From positions 1-32,841 of the forward strand of contig DAIUAL010000011.1 of NCBI GenBank assembly GCA_036847245.1: a stretch of DNA of 32,841 bases, written 5' to 3'. Shown here in pieces: positions 7,023 to 15,647 of the stretch. Source of the stretch: UBA4661 sp002405405 (lineage in GTDB: Bacteria; Bacteroidota; Ignavibacteria; Kapaibacteriales; UBA4661). The position numbers and the translations under genes were made by a program. Every line of letters starts with the position of its first letter. The first letter of the stretch is position 1. Below the pieces are notes generated by a model that saw only the letters and a list, made by a program, of their open reading frames with translations, searched no databases and had not been told where the DNA came from.

Positions 7023-8654
7023 ATGAAATTCTCTTTCCGTTTTCGATTAACCTTCTGGTATGCAACGATTGTAACCCTTTCATTGTCGGGATTCAGTTTC
7101 TTCAATTATGCTACGACATCGCAAAAGCTGAGCGAAAATCTTGACACTTCTATTTTGCGTGTCGCGCAATCGCTTGAGGCAATTATACGCCAAAAACAAC
7201 GCGAGGTCAATCAGCCTTTGCGCCCTGCTACTACGCGCAAAGAAGCAACGCAAAATACAAATGATACATACTTAGAATTCTTTCGTCAAGAAACACTCCG
7301 CAAATTTGTTGGTCCCGTCTTGCCACGTCGTGATTCGGCACAGGCACAGCCTACCGATGCTGTATGGTCGGCAGTGTATGAGCATATCTTGTTGAATCCC
7401 AAAAACTATCTTATTCAAGTTGCTGACGAAGAAGGTACTATTGTGTGGCGATCAGATAATTTGCAAGCAGATTCTTTGCCACTTCCTAAGTCCTCTCATC
7501 AGCTCGGTGCCGAACCACTTGCTAATATCCTGCCTAAGCAGGTACTAGCCAATACCAGTGATTCTATCCCTTCCAAAAAAATTATCTCGCGCTATGTCGA
7601 GCGTAATAAAAACCTTCGGCTGTTATTGTATAATTCGGGCGCATTTCAAATGACCATTGGCTATCCGATGGAAGATCTCGATGCGACTATGCGAGAACTC
7701 TTTTTCTCCTTTGTATTGACTTTGCCTTTTGTGATTATTATATCAGCAATCGGCGGATGGTTCTTAGCAAAGTATTTTGTTCAGCCGGTAGAGACTATCA
7801 TCAATGCTGCTGACGAAATTTCTGCAACGAATCTCAGTAAGCGTATTCCTATGCCTCCGGTCAATGATGAATTGGCACATCTTACCGGAACAATTAATCG
7901 GATGGTAGGTCGATTAGAAGATTCTTTTATGCAAATGCGGCAATTTGCCGGCGATGTGTCGCATGAATTACGCACACCGCTTACGATTATGTCGGGTGAA
8001 CTTGAGGTGGCATTGCATCACGCTCAAACTACCGAAGAGTATCAACGTATCTTGTCAAGTTCGTTGGAAGAGGTTGTGCGCTTAACGGGGGTTGTCAAAG
8101 CATTGCTTGAAGTGTCTTTGGCAGAGTCGGGTAATATTGCAATCGAAGTTGCATTGTTCAACTTTACGCATTTAATGGACGATCTAACAGAAGATCTGAC
8201 AATTCTTGCTGAAGAAAAAAATATTGTTGTGCATCGAGAGTTTCATCCTGACCATGCGATTATGATAGAGGGCGACAAAGGACGCTTGCATCAAGCAATT
8301 TTAAACTTGATGGATAATGCCGTGAAATATACTCCTGAAAACGGTAAGGTATGGGTACGCTTGGAGCAGCAAGGCGATCAGGCAATGTTTTCGATTCGAG
8401 ATACAGGAATAGGTTTGGCTAAAGAAGACAAAGAAAAAATTTTTCATCGATTGTATCGTGCAGATAAGTCGCGTGCGCAAACAATTCGTGGTCATGGTAT
8501 CGGATTATCGATTGTACGTGCGATTGTTAATGCTCATCATGGCTCTATTCATGTGCATAGTACACTCGGCGAGGGATCTACTTTTACCGTATTTATTCCT
8601 TTGCAACAGCCGAGTAATACATCGGATACCGTGCCCACGAATGACATTGCTTAA
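7023..8654 (+). CDS. Transmembrane sensor histidine kinase (HAMP-HisKA-HATPase)
   Basis: A 543-residue inner-membrane sensor kinase. The layout is a first membrane helix at about residues 12-28, a periplasmic sensor region to about 225, a second helix at 226-248, HAMP at 249-302, HisKA at 305-370 with phosphoacceptor H314 in GDVSHELRTPLTI, and HATPase at 415-527 with the N box DNAVKYT, G1 DTGIGL, F box and G2 GHGIGLS. All catalytic motifs look intact. It resembles the CusS/heavy-metal-sensor type in layout, but the ligand is unknown. ATG 7023 is used; the in-frame TTG at 7011 is the alternative. No response regulator is adjacent, since the next gene is murF, so its partner must be encoded elsewhere. 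Confidence 0.9.
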   Translation: MKFSFRFRLTFWYATIVTLSLSGFSFFNYATTSQKLSENLDTSILRVAQSLEAIIRQKQREVNQPLRPATTRKEATQNTNDTYLEFFRQETLRKFVGPVLPRRDSAQAQPTDAVWSAVYEHILLNPKNYLIQVADEEGTIVWRSDNLQADSLPLPKSSHQLGAEPLANILPKQVLANTSDSIPSKKIISRYVERNKNLRLLLYNSGAFQMTIGYPMEDLDATMRELFFSFVLTLPFVIIISAIGGWFLAKYFVQPVETIINAADEISATNLSKRIPMPPVNDELAHLTGTINRMVGRLEDSFMQMRQFAGDVSHELRTPLTIMSGELEVALHHAQTTEEYQRILSSSLEEVVRLTGVVKALLEVSLAESGNIAIEVALFNFTHLMDDLTEDLTILAEEKNIVVHREFHPDHAIMIEGDKGRLHQAILNLMDNAVKYTPENGKVWVRLEQQGDQAMFSIRDTGIGLAKEDKEKIFHRLYRADKSRAQTIRGHGIGLSIVRAIVNAHHGSIHVHSTLGEGSTFTVFIPLQQPSNTSDTVPTNDIA

Positions 8655-8762
8655 AGTTATTTGAAAACTTGTGTTAGAGCTACAGGTGTTATGTATATTC
8701 GCGCAATACATTGGCGCGTACCAAAGAGTGCCTTGTCCTTTGCTGATACCCCTCTTGCCTTT

Positions 8763-10175
8763 ATGTTTTCTTACAACGACTTAGTTCTTCTCGCACCCTT
8801 GCTAGGTATTGATACAATACCGACGATGCTCACGACGGATTTTATTGCAACAGGTGTTTCTACTGATACACGAACGCTACAGAGCGGCGATCTCTTTGTT
8901 GCCTTACGGGGTGAAACATTTGATGCACATACATTGCTTCCCCAAGCTATGGAGCGTGGTGCTTCCTGTTTGATTGTAGAGTCAGTACCCGATAATATTG
9001 CCGAAAAAATTCTTTGTTTAGTTGTTCCGAATACGTTGAAAGCATTGGCAATATTAGCTCGGTACCATCGTGAGCGATTTAATATCCCTGTGATTGCCAT
9101 TGCAGGATCAGCAGGCAAAACATCAACGAAAGAATTGGTTGCTTCCGTTGTATCGCAGAAATATCATACTCTCAATACGGAAGGAAACTTCAATAATCAA
9201 ATTGGTGTACCACTGACTTTGCTCAGACTACGTAAAGAACATCAATGTGCTGTCATTGAAATTGGTACTAATGAACCCGGTGAAATTGAAATACTGTGTA
9301 CAATAACAAAACCAACTCATGGTGTGATTACCAATATCGGCAAAGAGCACCTCGAAAAACTGATTGATCTCGATGGTGTCGAGTACGAAGAAACAGCTCT
9401 TTTTCGGTACCTGACAGAGCATGAAGGCTGTGCCTGTATAAACTGTGATGACGAGCGATTGGTGCGCCATGTTGTTCCACATAGTATTGGTTACACCTTA
9501 CATCATCCTACACTCAAACTTTCGCACATCGATACTATGATATGTGCTATGGCACACATCAATGAATATGGGCTCCCTCAAGTCGAAGCGAAGATAGAAT
9601 CAGAGTATTCTGCAACAACAATATCACTCAATGTCCAAGCACCGGGCATGAGTTCGGCATATAATGCACTTGCTGCAACGGCTGTTGGTGTTGCTTTGAA
9701 CATTCTTCCTGAAGCCATTGCTCGTGGTGTGAAAGAGTATAAGCCACAAGTAGGGCATAGTGGTTATGGACGATTAGTCATCGAGCATCGACAAGGTTAT
9801 ACTTTGCTCAATGATTGTTACAATGCGAATCCTTTGTCGATGTACTCTGCGATAGCAACACTCAAAGAATTGCCTGCTCAGGGCAAGCGCATTGCATTAC
9901 TCGGTGATATGCGTGAGCTTGGCACAACGTCATTTACGGAGCATTGTACACTGTTGCAAACTCTCCATGATGATACAAGTATTGACCATATCGTGGTTAT
10001 TGGTAAAGAAATGGCACGCGCTATAGAACACATTCAATCGGCACGCATAGCGTTATGTGCAGAGTATGCAGAGTGTGTTGCAAGTATTCAGCCACTCTTG
10101 CATGATGGTGCGGTACTCCTTGTTAAAGGGTCGCGCGGAATTGCTTTAGAGCATGTGATTGGACAGTTACCCTGA
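8763..10175 (+). CDS. murF: UDP-N-acetylmuramoyl-tripeptide--D-alanyl-D-alanine ligase
   Basis: A 471-residue Mur ligase that adds D-Ala-D-Ala to UDP-MurNAc-tripeptide in the cytoplasm, the last step of the soluble peptidoglycan precursor. The N-terminal domain has the MurF pattern STDTRTLQSGDLFVALRGE (residues 33-51). The ATP-binding P-loop is IAGSAGKTSTKE (G115-T121), followed by GNFNNQIGVPLTLL, EIGTNEPGEI and NIGKEHLE. The C-terminal domain carries DCYNANPLSM and LGDMRELG. Length is normal for the family. ATG 8763 matches the usual MurF N terminus; in-frame starts at 8661 and 8691 would add an unconserved stretch. mraY follows after 80 bases. Confidence 0.93.
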   Translation: MFSYNDLVLLAPLLGIDTIPTMLTTDFIATGVSTDTRTLQSGDLFVALRGETFDAHTLLPQAMERGASCLIVESVPDNIAEKILCLVVPNTLKALAILARYHRERFNIPVIAIAGSAGKTSTKELVASVVSQKYHTLNTEGNFNNQIGVPLTLLRLRKEHQCAVIEIGTNEPGEIEILCTITKPTHGVITNIGKEHLEKLIDLDGVEYEETALFRYLTEHEGCACINCDDERLVRHVVPHSIGYTLHHPTLKLSHIDTMICAMAHINEYGLPQVEAKIESEYSATTISLNVQAPGMSSAYNALAATAVGVALNILPEAIARGVKEYKPQVGHSGYGRLVIEHRQGYTLLNDCYNANPLSMYSAIATLKELPAQGKRIALLGDMRELGTTSFTEHCTLLQTLHDDTSIDHIVVIGKEMARAIEHIQSARIALCAEYAECVASIQPLLHDGAVLLVKGSRGIALEHVIGQLP

Positions 10176-10255
10176 TAGACAACAAAATTTGTTGGTATTT
10201 CATAGTAGTCTCGAAAAAATTGAACTCTTTTTCTCACGTTTCGTTTCTCTACATC

Positions 10256-11386
10256 ATGTTGTATTTCCTTACACAATGGATCGAACGCAGTTTTGCTCCA
10301 CCCGGTTTTGGCGTTTTTCAGTATGTTACTTTTCGTGCAGCTGCGGCGGCTATCACGGCATTGCTTATCAGCTTTATTGTAGGTCCATTGATTATAGCAG
10401 CTCTCAAACGTAAACAAATTGGTGAGCAAGAAAAGTTAGAATTACAAGGTACGGGCAACCATGGGAATAAAAAGGGAACGCCAACGATGGGGGGCTTGAT
10501 AGTCTTAAGTGCGCTCCTGATACCAACGCTTCTGTGGGCGAATATTACGAATGCTTTTGTGATACTTATTGTGAGTATTACAGCATGGTTAGGCGGTGTT
10601 GGTTTTTTAGATGATTACTTGAAAGTGGTCAAGAAAATGAAAAAAGGATTGATTGGCAGGTATAAAATTGTCGGACAAGTCGCAATTGGTTTAGCACTTG
10701 GTTGTTCGATTTATTTTTTTCCTCAATGGTTCGGGCAGGGCTTTGCGCAGGTCGCAACGCAGACGACTGTTCCATTTACAAAGTACATCAATTTTGATTT
10801 CGGAATTTGGTACATCCCCGTCATAGTCTTTGTCCTAACTGCAACATCGAATGCAGTAAATCTTACTGATGGTTTAGATGGTCTGGCGATCGGTACGGTG
10901 GCGATTGCAACGCTTGCTATTGGCGTTATTTGCTATGTTACCGGTAATGCAAAGTTTGCGAGTTATCTGAATATTATGCATTTGCGTGGTGCTGATGAAC
11001 TCTTCGTTTTTACAGCAGCACTTGTTGGTGCGGCGCTCGGTTTTTTGTGGTTTAATGCCTATCCTGCACAGATTTTTATGGGTGATACCGGATCATTGGC
11101 ATTAGGTGGGGCTATTGGCGGTATGTGTATCCTTATCAAAAAAGAACTGCTTTTGCCTATCATTGGGTTGGTTTTTTTTGCTGAAACAGTATCTGTCATT
11201 CTGCAAGTCAGTTATTTTAAATATACAAAGCGAAAGTATGGCGAAGGGCGGCGGCTCTTCCGCATTGCACCATTGCATCATCACTTTGAAAAACTTGGAT
11301 GGCATGAGTCAAAAATTGTTTCACGGTTTTATATCATTGCTGTTTTGATGGCAATCATCACGATGGCTACATTCAAGGTTCGTTAA
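10256..11386 (+). CDS. mraY: Phospho-N-acetylmuramoyl-pentapeptide-transferase
   Basis: A 376-residue polytopic inner-membrane enzyme with about ten helices. It joins UDP-MurNAc-pentapeptide to undecaprenyl phosphate to give lipid I. Signature blocks are present in order: GTPTMGGL, FLDDYLKV (catalytic Asp pair), NAVNLTDGLDGLAIG, GFLWFNAYPAQIFMGDTGSL and APLHHHFEKLGW. Length is typical. ATG 10256 (MLYFLTQW) is the conserved type of start; a TTG at 10220 is in frame but adds twelve unconserved residues. It lies 80 bases after murF and one base before the next small gene. The usual downstream neighbours murD, ftsW and murG are not here. Confidence 0.95.
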   Translation: MLYFLTQWIERSFAPPGFGVFQYVTFRAAAAAITALLISFIVGPLIIAALKRKQIGEQEKLELQGTGNHGNKKGTPTMGGLIVLSALLIPTLLWANITNAFVILIVSITAWLGGVGFLDDYLKVVKKMKKGLIGRYKIVGQVAIGLALGCSIYFFPQWFGQGFAQVATQTTVPFTKYINFDFGIWYIPVIVFVLTATSNAVNLTDGLDGLAIGTVAIATLAIGVICYVTGNAKFASYLNIMHLRGADELFVFTAALVGAALGFLWFNAYPAQIFMGDTGSLALGGAIGGMCILIKKELLLPIIGLVFFAETVSVILQVSYFKYTKRKYGEGRRLFRIAPLHHHFEKLGWHESKIVSRFYIIAVLMAIITMATFKVR

Positions 11387-11387
11387 T

Positions 11388-11867
11388 ATGCTCTTCTACC
11401 ATGGATATCGTTATTTTCTTTATGTCCTCATTGCAGTGAGTGTTCTGAGTAATCGGGTTGTGATCGCACAACCACAAGACACCCCCGACCCGCGTGCGGC
11501 GCAGTTGATTACGCAATTATCCATAGCACTTTCTGCGGCTGATGATAAAATATCCACAGCGCAGTTATTGCCGATTCTTCATAAAAGTTTGCTGAATACC
11601 TCAGGTGATGATCTTGCTCGTGAAGTAAAGGCACTCAGTTTCAAAAAAGCACGTATAGCCATCAGTAAATATGCTATACCGGTACAGATTGCCCGTATCG
11701 AAAAAACACCGGCAGTGTCGGTTGGTATGGGTGCCACATTAGAGCAGGGAACCGTGTATGAATATTTCTTACAACCTAAAGACAAGGCAACGATTTCTGC
11801 TCCGGTAAAAATCTTTTTTCCTGCTGATGGTAGTGAGCCCAAAGTATCACACTTCGGCAGTTTGTAA
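11388..11867 (+). CDS. Small exported protein of unknown function
   Basis: A 159-residue protein with a signal peptide (MLFYHGYRYF, a hydrophobic run, cleavage probably after VVIAQ). The mature part has a helical first half and a beta-rich second half with KTPAVSVGMG and EYFLQPKD. No motif I recognise and no lipobox are present. It starts one base after the mraY stop, so it is very likely translated from the same transcript. That suggests, but does not show, an envelope-related role. Confidence 0.65.
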   Translation: MLFYHGYRYFLYVLIAVSVLSNRVVIAQPQDTPDPRAAQLITQLSIALSAADDKISTAQLLPILHKSLLNTSGDDLAREVKALSFKKARIAISKYAIPVQIARIEKTPAVSVGMGATLEQGTVYEYFLQPKDKATISAPVKIFFPADGSEPKVSHFGSL

Positions 11868-11912
11868 TTGTATGTAGTATAATATCCCATATACGTCTTC
11901 GGCAGTATTGCT

Positions 11913-14354
11913 ATGCAACCATCGGACAATACAGCTTTTACTATGCTTGCTCCTGCTCTTGTCGAAGCGATGAGTGATGCTGTGCTTGTGCTGGATAATA
12001 AATGGCGTATTATCTATGCCAATAGAGCATGCGGTGTGCTGTTGCAAAAATCAGTTGATACTCTCATTGGTATAGAAATACAAACGATAGTTGACATTCG
12101 TACTGCTGATGTATTCCCTCAGACCATCACCGACATGCGTACTATGGGTACATGGAAAGGAGAAGGTTCTGTTTCCTACTCCAATAGTAAGCGCAGTATT
12201 GTGTCAATAACATTGACATCGCTACATAGCGATGATGCTTACTCTGATAGCTCTTCGGATAGAGGCACAGTTTTATGCGTTATGTCCAATATTTCAGAGC
12301 AACAACATATTGAGTCAGATCATCGACGTATCAAAAACGAATACCGTGATATTGCAAGGTATTATCATGTTTTGCTGAATTCCAAAGAACACTTTTTGGT
12401 ACGTACAGATTTTGAGGGGCGGTTTCTGTTCTGCAATCATGCGTACTTGAATTTTTTTGGATATTCAGAAGAGCTGATCGGCAATGGTTTTGATGTTGTT
12501 ATTCACCCCGACAGCATGCAAGAAGCGTACAATCATTTTAGTCGGGTGATGGAGCATCCGAATGAAATGATACCATGCGAGATGAAGCAAGTCACCAAGC
12601 AGAAAGACATTGTGTATGTTCAGTGGGAATCATCAGTGGTATTTGACGATGATGGAAAACCATTATGTGTGCAGTCGATAGGATATGATATTACCCCGCG
12701 CAAGCTTCATGAACATGTCCTGGGTGAGTACAATCACCTCCTTGCTCAACGTCTGCAAGAACAAGAACAATCACTGCAAGAACAGCAAGAAGCATATCGC
12801 TTAATTGCTGAAAATATGTCGGATGCAATTATAGTGCGTGATTTAGCAACCAGCGAAATGCTCTTTGTATCGTCCTCTATTGAGCAGATTCTCGGCTACA
12901 CACCCGAGCAATACCAAGCAGTTGATTTTGCTTTGATTGCGGCGACGGATGAAGATTTGTGGATTATGCGAGGGCAGTACGAGCAGTTGCGCGATATAGC
13001 ATTTCGTAGAATATCGATGAATGATGAAGCGATTGTACCGGAATCGAGTGTCCGTATCAAAGCCAGGAAAAAAGATGGTACAGTGATATGGCTTGAATCA
13101 CGCAGACAGATGGTTCAGCGTGCTCATTCCATGTATGCGATGATGACCATTTTACGTGATATTTCACGTCGTGTAGCAGTCGAAGAAGTAGCAAAGCAAA
13201 ACGAAGAAAAATATCGCACACTGATGGAATATGCCGGTGATGCTATTTTTATTATCGACCCTACGACCAGCATAATATTGGAAGCAAATCGACAAGCAGA
13301 AATTCTTACGGGAAGAGTTCGTTATGAACTTATCGGTATGCACCAGTCGTTGTTATATCCACGTACTGAAGGATTGAATCGTTTTACAGAAGATAAAGCA
13401 CATGAGCAGGGGTATTCACGTGATATAGCACGAAGACGCGTTGGTATTCTCAAAAGTGATGGCACCACTGTGCCGGTAGAAATTATGATGAATACTATAG
13501 AGTTGTATGGCAAAACAGTACTTCATGGACTCTATCGAGATGTGAGCCCGCAAGTACAAGCTGAGAACGATATTCGAGAAGCGCTTCATGCTGAAAAACT
13601 TGCGAATACCCTTAAATCAAATTTTACCACAATGGTATCGCATCAATTTCGGACACCACTAACGATCATTAAGGCAAATGTTGGTATTCTCGAAGAACTT
13701 GTCAATAAATATAATTCCGGCATCACCTTTTCACCTGATATGGCTCGTAATGGCTTGCAACGCATTCATACAGAAATTGAACGGATTATTTCCATGATGA
13801 ATGATGTCATGTCACTTGGTCGTATTGAGTCAGGTAAGGTTCTGTTTCAAACAGAAGTAACAGATATACAGGCGTTTTTGCACGATTACGTTACGTATTA
13901 TCATAAGGATGTTGCTACGCATCAAGCGATTGAGTTTTCGGTAACGTATGCAGAGGGTGTTGCAATGTACCCGATTGATCTCGATCGTGTCTTGTTTCGG
14001 GAGGCAATTGCCAATATCATTTCTAATGCATTTAAGTACTCGACGGGTAAACGTAATCCTACGATGAATCTTCATTTTGAAGCAGACTATGTGTTGATCG
14101 CTGTTCGTGATTATGGCGTTGGCATTCCCTTGGAAGATCAAGACAAGATATTTCAAAGTTTCTCACGGGCACAGAATGTGTTGCACATACAAGGCACAGG
14201 GCTAGGGTTGGTGATTGCCAAGCAGTTTATTGAGCTTCATGGAGGAGAAATCTCTTTTCAGAGTGAAGTTAGAAAAGGCACAACATTCACCATTATGCTA
14301 CCTCGTAAGCGACAAAAAAACGCATCAATACTTTTTGAAAATGGTCAATCGTAG
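11913..14354 (+). CDS. Soluble multi-PAS sensor histidine kinase (module 1)
   Basis: An 813-residue protein without membrane helices. Four PAS-like domains lie at about residues 10-130, 150-265, 292-425 and 430-550, the later ones with PAC-type ends (VQSIGYDITPRK, MTILRDISRR, HGLYRDVSPQ). A Gln/Glu-rich coiled coil at 265-295 joins the second and third. HisKA follows at 570-645 with phosphoacceptor H577 in VSHQFRTPLTI, and HATPase at 655-797 with N701/N705, G1 DYGVGIP, F box FQSFSRA and G2 GTGLGLV. The residue after the His is Gln instead of the common Glu. It sits 45 bases after the small exported protein gene and is paired with the receiver protein at 14534. It is clearly paralogous to the kinase at 15648. 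Ligands are unknown. Confidence 0.9.
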   Translation: MQPSDNTAFTMLAPALVEAMSDAVLVLDNKWRIIYANRACGVLLQKSVDTLIGIEIQTIVDIRTADVFPQTITDMRTMGTWKGEGSVSYSNSKRSIVSITLTSLHSDDAYSDSSSDRGTVLCVMSNISEQQHIESDHRRIKNEYRDIARYYHVLLNSKEHFLVRTDFEGRFLFCNHAYLNFFGYSEELIGNGFDVVIHPDSMQEAYNHFSRVMEHPNEMIPCEMKQVTKQKDIVYVQWESSVVFDDDGKPLCVQSIGYDITPRKLHEHVLGEYNHLLAQRLQEQEQSLQEQQEAYRLIAENMSDAIIVRDLATSEMLFVSSSIEQILGYTPEQYQAVDFALIAATDEDLWIMRGQYEQLRDIAFRRISMNDEAIVPESSVRIKARKKDGTVIWLESRRQMVQRAHSMYAMMTILRDISRRVAVEEVAKQNEEKYRTLMEYAGDAIFIIDPTTSIILEANRQAEILTGRVRYELIGMHQSLLYPRTEGLNRFTEDKAHEQGYSRDIARRRVGILKSDGTTVPVEIMMNTIELYGKTVLHGLYRDVSPQVQAENDIREALHAEKLANTLKSNFTTMVSHQFRTPLTIIKANVGILEELVNKYNSGITFSPDMARNGLQRIHTEIERIISMMNDVMSLGRIESGKVLFQTEVTDIQAFLHDYVTYYHKDVATHQAIEFSVTYAEGVAMYPIDLDRVLFREAIANIISNAFKYSTGKRNPTMNLHFEADYVLIAVRDYGVGIPLEDQDKIFQSFSRAQNVLHIQGTGLGLVIAKQFIELHGGEISFQSEVRKGTTFTIMLPRKRQKNASILFENGQS

Positions 14355-14364
14355 TGTGAGTGCT

Positions 14365-14381
14365 ATGGTATCCCATACCAT
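14365..14381 (+). other. Short hairpin after kinase 1
   Basis: ATGGTAT-CCC-ATACCAT is a perfect 7-bp stem with a three-base loop, eight bases after the kinase stop codon. The downstream GTTATCTTTTACTTTT is only partly T-rich. It may be a weak terminator or an mRNA-processing hairpin that lowers expression of the next gene in the 179-base gap. Confidence 0.35.
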
Positions 14382-14533
14382 GTTATCTTTTACTTTTGAA
14401 AAGTCAATAAAAAGTCTGAAATAGCTTAGCTTTTCTACGAACAAATACAATTTTCCGAAGAATAGCGTATTTTCCTATACGTTTATTGGGTGGAGTAATA
14501 GCTCTTTTTTCCTGACTCTTGACTGTAGTGCTT

Positions 14534-15616
14534 ATGGCAAAAATTCTTGTAATCGAAGATGAGCAACATTTGCGTGCAACGCTTCATGATCTTCTATATC
14601 TCGAGGGCTATGAAGTACAACTTGCGCCTGATGGAAAAGAGGGTGTTGCGAAAGTATTTCAGGTCCAGCCGGATCTGATTGTCTGCGATGTTATGATGCC
14701 TGAAATGAGTGGTTATGAAGTGCTGACAACTCTGCGCGCAAGTCATTCGGCAGTGGCAACGGTGCCATTTATTTTTTTAACGGCAAAAGCAGAGCGTGAA
14801 GATCATCGACTTGGTATGGAGTTAGGGGCAGACGATTACATTGCAAAGCCCTTTGATAAGCATGAGGTTTTCAGAGCGATTAAAACCCAACTCGATCGTC
14901 GACAAAAAATGCAAGAAGCGATTACTGCACAATTAAACAGCTTGCAGAGTTCGACAACAATTGCACTCAATCATGAGTACCTCACCCCTATGACTAATAT
15001 CAAGAGTGGTTTGGAGTTGCTCAATATGTATGGCGAGAATCTTTCGGTAGATCAAATCAAAGAAATCGTCTCGACATCATTAAGTGCCACAGTGCGGTTA
15101 GAGAGACTTATTCATAATCTTTTACTGTTCCAAAAGATACATGCGGGTCTATCGCTGAAAGAAGAATGGTTAGAACCTATCGATATTGTTTCATTGACAA
15201 ATAAAATTATCTACAAGGTCAATAGACAGAACGAACGTGCCAATGTTCGTGTTGACTGTGCAGAGGCAGTTGTTCACAGTGATAAAGAATATCTTATGAC
15301 GGCATTGTATGAAATTCTTGATAATGCCTATAAGTTTTCGGATCCTCAAACGTCTATTGAAATCACAGGTAGTATTCAGGACGACAAATATTGTCTGCGC
15401 ATCACAGATCAAGGACGTGGTATGCTGCCAAATGAAATTGATCAAATTGGTGCCTTCAAACAATTTGAACGTGACCGCTTTGAACAACAAGGTGTCGGTT
15501 TAGGATTGTTTTTAGCGCGCGAGCTTGCACGCATCTCTTTTGCAAAAATGTCGATTGCAAGCACGCCGGGTGAAGGAACGGTTGTGGAGTTTATGTTGCC
15601 CTTGTATCAAAGATAG
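14534..15616 (+). CDS. Receiver-HisKA-HATPase protein (module 1)
   Basis: A 360-residue soluble protein with the domain order reversed from the usual hybrid kinase. Residues 1-120 are a CheY-like receiver with an acidic pocket (E8-D9), phosphoacceptor D52 in LIVCDVMMPEM, T83 and K105 (FLTAK, AKPFD). Residues about 140-205 are HisKA-like with H147 in NHEYLTPMTNI, where the Arg of the canonical HELRTP is Leu. Residues about 215-358 are an HATPase with N263 (EILDNAYKFS), G1 DQGRGM and G2 GVGLGLF. There is no DNA-binding or enzymatic output. The start is ATG 14534 (MAKILVIEDE). It follows kinase 1 by 179 bases and precedes kinase 2 by 31. It probably takes phosphate from kinase 1 at D52, which would control its own kinase part (inference). 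Confidence 0.88.
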   Translation: MAKILVIEDEQHLRATLHDLLYLEGYEVQLAPDGKEGVAKVFQVQPDLIVCDVMMPEMSGYEVLTTLRASHSAVATVPFIFLTAKAEREDHRLGMELGADDYIAKPFDKHEVFRAIKTQLDRRQKMQEAITAQLNSLQSSTTIALNHEYLTPMTNIKSGLELLNMYGENLSVDQIKEIVSTSLSATVRLERLIHNLLLFQKIHAGLSLKEEWLEPIDIVSLTNKIIYKVNRQNERANVRVDCAEAVVHSDKEYLMTALYEILDNAYKFSDPQTSIEITGSIQDDKYCLRITDQGRGMLPNEIDQIGAFKQFERDRFEQQGVGLGLFLARELARISFAKMSIASTPGEGTVVEFMLPLYQR

Positions 15617-15647
15617 TTTGTTGTATTCGTTATTTTGTTAGGCGATT

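Noticed and set aside
7001..7132. Short ORF overlapping the kinase start as a real gene
   Set aside because: Spacing from AAGGAG is short, and the peptide has no recognisable feature; recorded only as a possible leader in the findings.
10180..10194. Inverted repeat CAACAAA-A-TTTGTTG between murF and mraY
   Set aside because: Loop of one base, AT-rich and not near a promoter-like box; it could be chance, so I do not call an operator.
11878..11883. TATAAT as a sigma-70 -10 box for kinase 1
   Set aside because: No -35 hexamer at a suitable distance, and the lineage appears to use TAnnTTTG-type boxes; chance is likely in AT-rich DNA.
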